Part shown: piece by piece, positions 1-5,822 of the stretch
Numbering within the stretch: position 1 is the stretch's first letter
Layout: every line of letters begins with the position of its first letter
From: Synechococcaceae cyanobacterium
GTDB taxonomy: Bacteria; Cyanobacteriota; Cyanobacteriia; PCC-6307; Cyanobiaceae
NCBI GenBank assembly: GCA_947460085.1
Contig: CANHGA010000045.1
Coordinates: 1 to 11,311 of the forward strand
Length of the DNA: 11,311 bases
Direction of reading: 5' to 3'
Notes under the pieces: generated by a model
The model's database searches: none
The model's input: only the letters and a program-made list of their open reading frames with translations
What the model was told of the DNA's origin: nothing
Made by a program: the position numbers and the translations under genes

Positions 1-980
1 CCAAACGCCCTTGTCAAGGCGAGGGGTTCGAGGCGTTGCTGCCAGCGGGACACGGGGCTGGCCTGGTCGACGTCTGGCACGCTCACCAGATAGGGCAGCT
101 GCTGGGTCCACAAATCGCCGCTGTTTTCGGTGCTGCCGCCGCTGCTGCTGTGGAACACCGCATTCACCAGGCTGCCGCCGTACATCAGCACCTCGCCCCG
201 GGTGCTCGCCACCGCTTCGCGGGTGGAGGGCGTTTCGGCCTCCACGCCCTTGTACACCTGGCTCGCGACGGTGGCACTGACGTCAAACGGTTTGCTGGCC
301 GATCGCTGGCGCAGGGCATAGGTGCGGGCGGCCACGGCCTGGGCCCGAAGGGCCGCCTGGGGCCAGCTGGCGGGCATTTCGCTGCCCACCACGCTGGGCA
401 GATAGCTCTCAAGATCCACGTAATTAATGGCCTGCAAGGCGGATCCGTTGACCGCCACCAGCAAACGGCCCCGGTAATTGCGTTGCTTCAGCTGAAAATC
501 CCCCGCGGGCTTGCTATTTCCCAAGGCAAGACCGCTGGCCAGCGGTTCCAGCCACACGGCTTGGCCCGATCCCATGACTTGCGCTGACCCACTGGCTTGG
601 TCTCCAGGGGCCTGGGCATTCCGCTGCACCGCAATGGCTCCGCCCACCAGGGTGAGCGTCACGGCGTCGCCCGCCGCCACAATCACCTGGCCTCCGGGGG
701 CCTCGGCCAAACCGCGCAGGGCCAAGGGGTGGTCGGTCGCCGCCACCGTCAGGGTGGGGCTTTCCGCCAGCAGCACCCGCACCTGGGGCTCGCTCTGCTG
801 GGCGACTACTGCCTGGGCAATCACTGCCTGGGCGACCACTGCTTGAGCCAGGAGTGCCTGGGGGGCCAAAGCCGCCACAACCAGCGAGCCCGAGGCCAGC
901 GCTGTCCAACGGCCGGGGCCGGGCAGCCAATTGCGGAAATAGGGCACCACGGCCGCCGCCACTCCTGCCAGAAGGTCCAT
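1..980 (-). CDS. SpoIID/LytB-domain protein (3' end outside window)
   Basis: The minus strand is open from an ATG at 980-978 to the window edge, giving about 326 residues with no stop; the C-terminus is missing. Residues 1-25 are short and mixed, residues 26-45 are hydrophobic and end at Leu-Ala-Gln, consistent with an uncleaved anchor or signal peptide. Pentapeptide repeats of the type AQAVV follow at about 45-61. The SpoIID signature lies at about 185-223: INYVDLESYLPSVVGSEMP, then SWPQAALRAQAVAARTYAL. Later come VFHSSSGGSTENSGD and a PYLVSVPD stretch typical of the family. In Bacillus SpoIID the Glu of the EMP motif (here about E201) is the catalytic residue of a peptidoglycan lytic transglycosylase. 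In non-sporulating cyanobacteria such proteins presumably act on the wall or are amidase enhancers (LytB type); that role is inferred. It is divergent from rnz with a 64-bp gap. Family assignment is confident, the precise activity is not. Confidence 0.88.
   Translation of the reverse strand, partial: MDLLAGVAAAVVPYFRNWLPGPGRWTALASGSLVVAALAPQALLAQAVVAQAVIAQAVVAQQSEPQVRVLLAESPTLTVAATDHPLALRGLAEAPGGQVIVAAGDAVTLTLVGGAIAVQRNAQAPGDQASGSAQVMGSGQAVWLEPLASGLALGNSKPAGDFQLKQRNYRGRLLVAVNGSALQAINYVDLESYLPSVVGSEMPASWPQAALRAQAVAARTYALRQRSASKPFDVSATVASQVYKGVEAETPSTREAVASTRGEVLMYGGSLVNAVFHSSSGGSTENSGDLWTQQLPYLVSVPDVDQASPVSRWQQRLEPLALTRAF
798..857 (-). repeat. 15-bp tandem repeat encoding AQAVV pentapeptides
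   Basis: Three near-identical 15-bp units occupy 798-812, 813-827 and 828-842 (plus-strand form CTGGGCGACTACTGC, with 2-3 substitutions between units). A degenerate fourth unit lies at 843-857. On the coding minus strand they give A-Q-A-V-V/I repeats at about residues 45-61 of the SpoIID-like protein, just after the hydrophobic segment. The array is in frame, so copy changes would only lengthen or shorten a linker. Confidence 0.85.
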
Positions 981-1044
981 TCTGCCGGCTGCCCCAGGGG
1001 AGTGCCAGCTCCGCGTGGCACCATGCTCCAAAGCCACCGGGCCC
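981..1044. promoter_or_regulatory. Divergent promoter region, SpoIID-like gene / rnz
   Basis: Only 64 bp separate the two divergent start codons if rnz starts at 1045, or 34 bp if it starts at 1015. Both promoters must therefore overlap here or lie inside the opposite gene. I see no convincing -35/-10 pair and no Shine-Dalgarno sequence for rnz. The entry rests on gene orientation only. Confidence 0.4.
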
Positions 1045-1992
1045 GTGCAGGTCACCTTTTTAGGAACCAGCTCCGGGGTTCCCACCCGCGGCCGCAATGT
1101 CTCGTCCGTAGCCCTGAGGTTGCCGCAACGGTCCGAGCTGTGGCTGTTCGACTGCGGCGAAGCCACCCAGCACCAATTCCTGAGGAGCGAGCTGCGGGTC
1201 TCCCAGCTCAGCAGGATCTTTATTACCCACATGCACGGTGACCACGTGTTTGGGCTGCCTGGCCTGCTGGCCAGCCTGGGCATGGCTGGCACCTGCGAGG
1301 GCATCGATCTCTATGGACCCGACCCCCTGCGGGATTTTCTGGAGGGGATCCTGCGCACGTCGTCGACCCGGATCGGCTACCCGCTGCGGACCCATCGGGT
1401 GCGGGAGGCGGCAAGCACGGGGGCTCTCCTGCTGGACGACCCCGACTTCACCGTGCGTTGCACGCCCCTCATCCATCGGATTCCGGCCTTTGCCTACCGG
1501 GTGGATCAAAAGCCCCGGGCAGGCCGCTTTGACGTGGAGCAGGCCAGGGCCCAGGGAATCCCGCCGGGGCCGATCTACGCCGACCTCAAGGCCGGCCGCA
1601 CCGTCACCCTGGAGGACGGACGGGTGATCAATGGCGCAGCCCTCTGCGGACCGGAACGCCCCGGTAGCAGCGTTGTGTACTGCACCGACACCGTGTTTTG
1701 TGAAGCGGCGGTTGACCTGGCCCGGGGAGCCGATCTGCTGATTCACGAGTCCACCTTTTCCCACGGGGAGGCGGAGATGGCCTACCAGCGCCAGCACTCC
1801 ACGAGCACCATGGCGGCCCAAACAGCCCTGGAAGCGGGGGTGAAGCAACTGGCCCTCACCCACCTCAGTCCCCGTTACATGCCAGGCAATCCGATGACCC
1901 CGGACGACCTGCTTGCTGAGGCCCAGGCAATCTTCCCCAACACCCTGGTCGCCAAGGATTTCCTCAGCATCGAGGTCGCCGCCACCGCCTAA
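1045..1992 (+). CDS. rnz: Ribonuclease Z (tRNase Z)
   Basis: Zinc-dependent beta-lactamase-fold endonuclease that cuts the 3' trailer from tRNA precursors. This suits the genome, since the tRNA-Val in this window carries no encoded CCA. Numbering from the GTG at 1045 (MQVTFLGTSSGVPTR), the hallmark THMHGDH motif has its metal ligands at H62, H64, D66 and H67. DCGEATQHQ is at 36-44, HRIPAFAYR supplies the mid-protein His, YCTDT supplies the bridging Asp, and LTHLSPRY the C-terminal His. All the expected zinc ligands are present. Length is 315 aa, normal for the bacterial short form. An upstream in-frame GTG at 1015 would add ten residues (MAPCSKATGP); I prefer 1045 because family members begin exactly at MxVTFLGTSSG. 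DCGEATQ has Ala where DCGEGTQ is usual, a conservative change. Downstream psbV starts 120 bp later and is probably independent. Confidence 0.95.
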   Translation: MQVTFLGTSSGVPTRGRNVSSVALRLPQRSELWLFDCGEATQHQFLRSELRVSQLSRIFITHMHGDHVFGLPGLLASLGMAGTCEGIDLYGPDPLRDFLEGILRTSSTRIGYPLRTHRVREAASTGALLLDDPDFTVRCTPLIHRIPAFAYRVDQKPRAGRFDVEQARAQGIPPGPIYADLKAGRTVTLEDGRVINGAALCGPERPGSSVVYCTDTVFCEAAVDLARGADLLIHESTFSHGEAEMAYQRQHSTSTMAAQTALEAGVKQLALTHLSPRYMPGNPMTPDDLLAEAQAIFPNTLVAKDFLSIEVAATA

Positions 1993-2112
1993 ACCCCAAG
2001 GCCCAAGCCCCCTGGCCCTGCAACAGTTCACGTGATTCCGCGCCAGAGGGCCCTTTTGCCGTGATACAAGGTCTTCGATGCGGTTGATCCGCCAATCCTC
2101 TGGCTTCTCCGA

Positions 2113-2640
2113 ATGGCCTCCTCCTTCTCTTTGGCTGCCCTAAGCAGAGCTGCCCGCAACGTGGTGCGAGCCCTGTTGGTTCTGCCGATGGCGCTGCTCG
2201 TTTGCGTTGCCTCCCCAGCGATGGCAGCCCAATGGAGCGCTGATCAGCTCACCGTGCCTGCCACCCCTGATGGCACCGTGGTGACCTTCAACGAACAGGA
2301 GATCAAGGCCGGTCGCAAGGTGTTCAACCTCAGCTGCGGCGAATGCCACGCCGGCGGCATCACCAAGACCAACCAAAACGTGGGTCTCGATCCCGAGACC
2401 CTGGCCCTGGCCACCCCGCCTCGCGACAACATCGAGGCCCTCGTCGACTACATGAAGGACCCCACTTCCTACGACGGCGAATATTCGATTGCGGACGTTC
2501 ACCCCAGCCTGCGCAGCAGCGACATCTACGTGAAGATGCGCGATCTCGACGATGACGACCTGCGGCTGATGGCTGCCTACATCCTGGTTTCCCCCAAGGT
2601 TCAAGGCCAGCAGTGGGGCGGCGGCAAGATCTACTTCTAA
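2113..2640 (+). CDS. psbV: Photosystem II cytochrome c-550 precursor
   Basis: Extrinsic lumenal c-type cytochrome that stabilises the Mn4CaO5 cluster of photosystem II, together with PsbO and PsbU. Residues 1-38 form a Sec-type signal peptide: Arg-containing n-region, hydrophobic core at about 20-33 and cleavage after SPAMA. The mature chain is about 137 aa, the usual PsbV length. The haem attachment site is CGECH (C75, C78, H79). ADVHPSLRS contains H130, the likely second axial ligand; the bis-His ligation is typical of this cytochrome. TPPRDNIEALVDYMKDPTSYDGE and the C-terminal WGGGKIYF are strongly PsbV-like. No Shine-Dalgarno is visible. Upstream, TGATACAAG at 2062-2070 could be an extended -10, with no matching -35. 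A terminator follows 38 bp after the stop, so the gene is probably monocistronic. Confidence 0.97.
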   Translation: MASSFSLAALSRAARNVVRALLVLPMALLVCVASPAMAAQWSADQLTVPATPDGTVVTFNEQEIKAGRKVFNLSCGECHAGGITKTNQNVGLDPETLALATPPRDNIEALVDYMKDPTSYDGEYSIADVHPSLRSSDIYVKMRDLDDDDLRLMAAYILVSPKVQGQQWGGGKIYF

Positions 2641-2677
2641 GCAACAAATCCCTCACCCAGCCCTGCTTGGGCCCATC

Positions 2678-2703
2678 AGGTCACCTCTCGGGGTGGCCTT
2701 TTT
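2678..2703 (+). terminator. Rho-independent terminator of psbV
   Basis: The stem AGGTCACC pairs with GGTGGCCT (one G-U pair) around a short TCTCGG loop and runs directly into TTTTT at 2699-2703. It lies 38 bp after the psbV stop codon, in the right orientation. Confidence 0.88.
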
Positions 2704-2758
2704 GATTGGGGAAAGAGATCCGTCAAGCCCAGTCAATGGGTCGATGCAGAAGCTTCCC

Positions 2759-2814
2759 TCCCGGGGTGGAAAAGTCCGGGAATCCAGTAGGGTTCTGCTG
2801 GCAGCCAACTGGAT
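2759..2814 (+). promoter_or_regulatory. Leader with competing hairpins upstream of the kinase gene
   Basis: Three stems can be drawn in this short stretch. TCCCGG (2759-2764) pairs with CCGGGA (2776-2781). CCAGTAG (2784-2790) pairs with CTGCTGG (2795-2801) across a GGTT loop with one wobble. ATCCAGT (2782-2788) pairs perfectly with ACTGGAT (2808-2814), enclosing a small GG..CTG/CAG..CC inner stem. The last two share bases 2784-2788 and cannot form together. The block ends 9 nt before the kinase ATG. There is no T-tract, so it is not an ordinary terminator. Regulatory function is inferred from position only. Confidence 0.4.
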
Positions 2815-2823
2815 AGATCGTCG

Positions 2824-3906
2824 ATGGAAGCAACAGCCAGCCAGAGCGGCGTCGAGATCAAAATTCCGGAGACCGGCTGGATTGGTGAGGCGCTCGGCAC
2901 AACCATCCAGGCCATGGAGATCATGCCCATGGGGCCCGCAAGAGGATTCCAGTCAACAACTTGGAAACTCCAGCTGACATGCGATCCGCCGGGCAGTGCA
3001 CCTGAGACCGTGATACTCAAGAGTGAGACGACAAATCAGGAATTCAACGAGCTCACCCGCCTAGCCAATTCGTACGTGAGAGAAGTTGGCGTCTACAAGC
3101 ACCTAATACCGAGACTTAACAATCATCAGCCAGTCGTCTATGCCTGCGATGCAAGTCAGCCATGCTGGCTGTTAATCGAAGACCTGACCCATCTGCGTCC
3201 AGGTGACCAGGTGGTCGGCCTGACTCGGCAGGAAACCCTTGGCGCAGTCCAGCGGATGGCAGCGCTGCATGCGGAATTCTGGATGGATCCCCATCTCGAG
3301 GGACAGGACTGGCTACCGGCCCACAATTTCTGGTTTGCCCAGCCCGATACGGAACTCGTAGAGCCCTTCTTCCAGAACTATGGGGTACGCCTGGGTGAAT
3401 CGGTTTCGAAGATCTGTAGGGCGGTGGTCGAGCAGGGTGAAGCCATTAATGCAGCCATTAGCGAACGCCCCTGGACCCTGATTCACGGAGACCTGCGGGC
3501 AGACAACCTCCTGTTCGGAGGCCCATCCGAATCACCAGCCGCGACCATTCTGGACTGGTCCTGGGCGAGCCGCAGCATGGCGGCAATCGATCTTGCCTTC
3601 TTGATTGGCGGAAGCACACCCATCCCCCAGAGGAGGGGTTGCTTAGACGAACTGCTGGTGACCTGGCACGATGAATTGGTCTCCCAGGGGGTTCGTGATT
3701 ACCCATTGGCCGATGCTCGCCGCGATCTGCAATTGGCATCGCTACGCGCGCTTACAACGTCGATCGTAGTCAGCAACTTCGACCAGAAGCTCGACATCAA
3801 CATCCGCTCGTCATTGTTGTGGGACCAAGCCATCCAACGCCACGGAGCTTTTGCGGAGGAATTGGAAGCCTGGGAAGCCCTACCAGATCCATCCATGTTT
3901 TCCTAG
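2824..3906 (+). CDS. Phosphotransferase-fold small-molecule kinase (APH/EcKL-like)
   Basis: A 360-aa protein with the protein-kinase-like fold shared by aminoglycoside, choline and ecdysteroid-kinase-like phosphotransferases. The N-lobe has VILKSE (K66, likely ATP-binding Lys) and an REVGVYKHL helix (E88, likely salt-bridge Glu). WLLIEDL (115-121) is the hinge. The Brenner motif is LIHGDLRADNLLFG (H221, D223 catalytic, N228). ILDWSWASRSMAAIDLAFLI (D244 metal-binding) is the DFG equivalent. All core catalytic residues are present, so it should be active; the substrate cannot be told. The layout resembles the EcKL/DUF1679 branch more than classical antibiotic-resistance APHs, and I would not call it a resistance gene. 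It lies between psbV and the ferredoxin cluster, with no partner on its strand. Base composition is unlike its neighbours (about 47% GC over 3061-3120 by hand count), which suggests later acquisition. No Shine-Dalgarno precedes the ATG. Confidence 0.85.
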   Translation: MEATASQSGVEIKIPETGWIGEALGTTIQAMEIMPMGPARGFQSTTWKLQLTCDPPGSAPETVILKSETTNQEFNELTRLANSYVREVGVYKHLIPRLNNHQPVVYACDASQPCWLLIEDLTHLRPGDQVVGLTRQETLGAVQRMAALHAEFWMDPHLEGQDWLPAHNFWFAQPDTELVEPFFQNYGVRLGESVSKICRAVVEQGEAINAAISERPWTLIHGDLRADNLLFGGPSESPAATILDWSWASRSMAAIDLAFLIGGSTPIPQRRGCLDELLVTWHDELVSQGVRDYPLADARRDLQLASLRALTTSIVVSNFDQKLDINIRSSLLWDQAIQRHGAFAEELEAWEALPDPSMFS

Positions 3907-4026
3907 CATCAACTCCCTAGAATTAGCCCCCAAGAATCACTTTAATAGCAATAATTTTTAGCCCTAAAATCTTGACCTAGCTTGGCTTTGCTTTCTCATC
4001 AGGGGCATGAATGCCTTGCCAACTAG
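3907..4026. other. AT-rich convergent intergenic region
   Basis: This 120-bp stretch lies between the convergent kinase gene and the minus-strand small protein. Hand count gives about 35% GC over 3901-3960. It holds a small inverted repeat TTTTAG-CC-CTAAAA at 3956-3969, two TTAGCCC copies at 3923 and 3958, and a weak GGCA-TGAA-TGCC hairpin near 4004-4015. None is a convincing terminator. I see no gene in it. Confidence 0.5.
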
Positions 4027-4413
4027 TCATTTCGGCATCGACTTGATGGGGGCCAGCTCCATGGTGGCCGGCAATTTGCTGTACCACCACTCCTGCAGCT
4101 CGGGGGCCAGCCGCACAGGGAACAGGGTGATCACCGTGCGGGTGGAGCGGGCCCCGGGCTGGAGGAGCTCCACGGCGTAGCTAGGGCAGCGCCGGGAGGC
4201 CAGGTCGGGCACGAAGCGGCGGCCAATGCGGCGCCAGCTGGGCTCCTTGCTGCGCCAGGCCAGGCGGCAACAGGGCCACGGCAACTCCTCCCGATCAAAC
4301 AGGCGGCAGCAGGGGCCGATCACGCGATAGCTGAACTGGCCGCCCGCACTGGTGTGCTCGCTACCGGGCTCCAGAAGGGTTTGGGCCTGGACTGGTGACA
4401 CCGAAGAAGCCAT
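4027..4413 (-). CDS. Small Cys-rich protein of unknown function
   Basis: I do not recognise the family. From the ATG at 4413 it encodes 128 aa (MASSVSPVQAQTLLEPG), predicted soluble, with no membrane segment or signal peptide. Two CC pairs (C35-C36 in VIGPCCRLF, C48-C49 in WPCCRLAW) and C76 lie in a basic, Arg- and Trp-rich context. The C-terminal half reads VITLFPVRLAPELQEWWYSKLP, which looks like folded protein rather than frame noise. The ferredoxin gene lies 64 bp upstream on the same strand, but its terminator sits between them and its T-run ends one base before this ATG. The gene therefore needs read-through or its own promoter within the ferredoxin region. An in-frame GTG at 4401 is an alternative start that would leave a short leader. 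The reading frame is open further upstream into the ferredoxin gene, but that part overlaps it and is unlikely to be translated. A metal-binding or redox role would be guesswork. Confidence 0.7.
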   Translation of the reverse strand: MASSVSPVQAQTLLEPGSEHTSAGGQFSYRVIGPCCRLFDREELPWPCCRLAWRSKEPSWRRIGRRFVPDLASRRCPSYAVELLQPGARSTRTVITLFPVRLAPELQEWWYSKLPATMELAPIKSMPK

Positions 4414-4414
4414 G

Positions 4415-4437
4415 AAAAAGCCACCCCGAAGGGTGGC
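4415..4437 (-). terminator. UUCG-loop terminator of the ferredoxin gene
   Basis: Read on the minus strand: GCCACCC, loop TTCG, GGGTGGC, then TTTTT. The 7-bp stem is perfect and the UUCG loop closed by C-G is an unusually stable tetraloop. It lies about 40 bp after the ferredoxin stop codon. The T-run (4419-4415) ends one base before the predicted start codon of the next minus-strand gene at 4413. Confidence 0.93.
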
Positions 4438-4477
4438 AGAGAAGGAACGGCTGATCAAGAACGATCCAGCCAGTTGC

Positions 4478-4777
4478 TCAATAGAGCTCTTCTTCGGCGT
4501 GGGTCTTGATGGTGCAGTCGCTGGTGGGGTAGGCCACGCAGGTGAGCACGAAGCCAGCTTCGATCTGGTCGTCGTCGAGGAAGCTTTGGTCGCTTTGGTC
4601 AACGGTGCCAGCGGTCAGCTTGCCGGCGCAGGTGGAGCAAGCGCCAGCGCGGCAGGAGTAGGGCAGGTCAATGCCCTGCTCTTCAGCTGCGTCGAGGATG
4701 TACTGGTCATCAGGCACCTCGATGGTCTTGTTGAGGCCTTCGCTCTCGCTGATGAGGGTGACCTTGTAGGAAGCCAT
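4478..4777 (-). CDS. petF: [2Fe-2S] plant-type ferredoxin
   Basis: A 99-aa soluble electron carrier that accepts electrons from photosystem I and passes them to FNR, nitrite reductase, thioredoxin reductase and others. The cluster ligands are C42, C47 and C50 in YSCRAGACSTCAG and C80 in FVLTCVAYP, with the standard spacing. The acidic surface (DDD at 68-70, EEE near the C-terminus) and the terminal EELY are typical of the main photosynthetic ferredoxin. Length and start (MASYKVTLI) match the family exactly. No Shine-Dalgarno precedes the ATG. A weak TATGAAT element lies in the 142-bp gap to prmA, so the gene probably has its own promoter. A strong terminator ends the transcript. Which ferredoxin paralogue this is (petF1 or another) cannot be decided without the genome. 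Confidence 0.95.
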   Translation of the reverse strand: MASYKVTLISESEGLNKTIEVPDDQYILDAAEEQGIDLPYSCRAGACSTCAGKLTAGTVDQSDQSFLDDDQIEAGFVLTCVAYPTSDCTIKTHAEEELY

Positions 4778-4893
4778 GGAAAAGATTGGAGCTCACAGGC
4801 ATCCGGAGGGCCGGGCCTGTAGGACTCGCCATTCATACTTCCCCCAGCGGCCTTTCCAGTGGTTTTTTGGGCCAGGCCGCGGGAAGGCCAATC

Positions 4894-4919
4894 AAAACCA
4901 GGACACGCATCAGCGTGCC
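4894..4919 (-). terminator. Possible terminator of the serA-prmA unit
   Basis: On the minus strand GGCACGC pairs with GCGTGTC (one G-U) across a TGAT loop, starting at the base after the prmA stop codon. TTTT occurs four bases beyond the stem. The hairpin is good but the T-run is short and displaced, so termination may be partial. Confidence 0.5.
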
Positions 4920-5822
4920 TTATGACACAACGGCGCGCTTGATGGTCATCAATCCCCACTGGCTCTGCTGGCCGGTGAGCTCCCCATGCCAGCCCTCGGC
5001 CGCCAGCACCCGCTGCAGCGACGGCGCCTGGTCCACCAGGAGGCCACTCAGCAGCCCCACCCCACCGGCGGCCAGCACCTGGGTAAAGGCCGGGCACAGG
5101 GCCTCAATCACCGGCGCCAGGATGTTGCACAGCAACAGGTCGGCGGGTTGGCCATCGAGGAGCTCCGCCAAGGCCTCTACGGAGCCCAGGCGCACCGCCA
5201 CAGCCCCTGAGAGCCCATTGAGGGCTGCGTTGTCTGTGGTGGCCCGCACGGCCAGGGAATCGGTATCAGCGGCGCAGACGCTGGCGGCCCCCAATTTCAG
5301 GGCACCCAGGCCCAACACGCCGCTGCCGCAGCCCAAATCCGCCACCCGCAGCCCGGCTAACGCCATGGTCTCGATGGCTTCGAGGCAGAGCCGCGTGGTG
5401 GGGTGACTGCCGGTGCCAAAGGCACTGCCCGGATCCATGGCAATCACCAGGCGATCGGCATGCTCTTCAGGGCACTCCAGCCAGGCCGGCAGGATCAGCA
5501 GCCGAGCGCCCACGGGGTCGGCCTGCCAGTGCTGTTTCCAGGTGAGGCTCCAATCCTCATCGGCCTGGTAGGTCCAGGTGATGGGCGGCAGGGCTAGGCC
5601 GAAGGGATCGGCCAGGCCTGCCAGGGCCTGCTCCAATTGCTGGCGCTGGTCAGCGGGCCAATCGATCTCGGGCAACCAGGCGATCAACTGGCGCTGATCC
5701 GGGGCCTCTGGCCGGTGCTGGAGGGCAACCCGGGGGATGCCCAGCACATCCAGCTTCCAGACCAGGGATTCCTCCAGTTCTGGTAAGGCCGCCAGCTCCA
5801 GCCGCCACCAGGCCAGGGCCAT
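4920..5822 (-). CDS. prmA: Ribosomal protein L11 methyltransferase
   Basis: Class I SAM-dependent methyltransferase that trimethylates ribosomal protein L11. The 300-aa product has an N-terminal substrate-recognition region (about 1-100), then MDPGSAFGTGSHPTT (129-143), the SAM-binding ADLGCGSGVLG (161-171), an acidic AADTDSLAV loop after beta-2, and CNILAPVI (232-239), the NILA motif that replaces NPPY in PrmA. Length is normal. Its ATG overlaps the serA stop by one base (TGATG), so translation is probably coupled to serA. The first residues (MALAWWRLEL) begin directly with the first beta strand, supporting this start. Loss of prmA is tolerated in E. coli, so it is usually a non-essential modifier. 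Confidence 0.95.
   Translation of the reverse strand: MALAWWRLELAALPELEESLVWKLDVLGIPRVALQHRPEAPDQRQLIAWLPEIDWPADQRQQLEQALAGLADPFGLALPPITWTYQADEDWSLTWKQHWQADPVGARLLILPAWLECPEEHADRLVIAMDPGSAFGTGSHPTTRLCLEAIETMALAGLRVADLGCGSGVLGLGALKLGAASVCAADTDSLAVRATTDNAALNGLSGAVAVRLGSVEALAELLDGQPADLLLCNILAPVIEALCPAFTQVLAAGGVGLLSGLLVDQAPSLQRVLAAEGWHGELTGQQSQWGLMTIKRAVVS

Noticed and set aside
36..587. Plus-strand 183-codon frame in the first kilobase
   Set aside because: Antisense to the SpoIID-like gene; His/Gly/Ala-rich low-information sequence.
597..1241. Plus-strand 214-codon frame spanning the SpoIID/rnz divergent region
   Set aside because: It overlaps two well-supported genes in other frames and has no recognisable motif.
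1060..2031. 323-codon minus-strand open frame antisense to rnz
   Set aside because: Shadow frame; rnz on the plus strand has all zinc ligands and normal length.
1993..2112. Terminator for rnz
   Set aside because: GGGCCC followed by TTTT at about 2048-2057 lacks a proper stem and loop, so I do not call it.
2824..3906. Antibiotic-resistance (aminoglycoside phosphotransferase) gene
   Set aside because: The fold and HGD motif are shared, but the rest resembles the EcKL/DUF1679 branch. Nothing in the sequence or context points to antibiotics.
2704..4026. Insertion sequence or genomic-island boundaries around the kinase gene
   Set aside because: No transposase, terminal inverted repeats or target-site duplications could be found flanking it; only composition is unusual.
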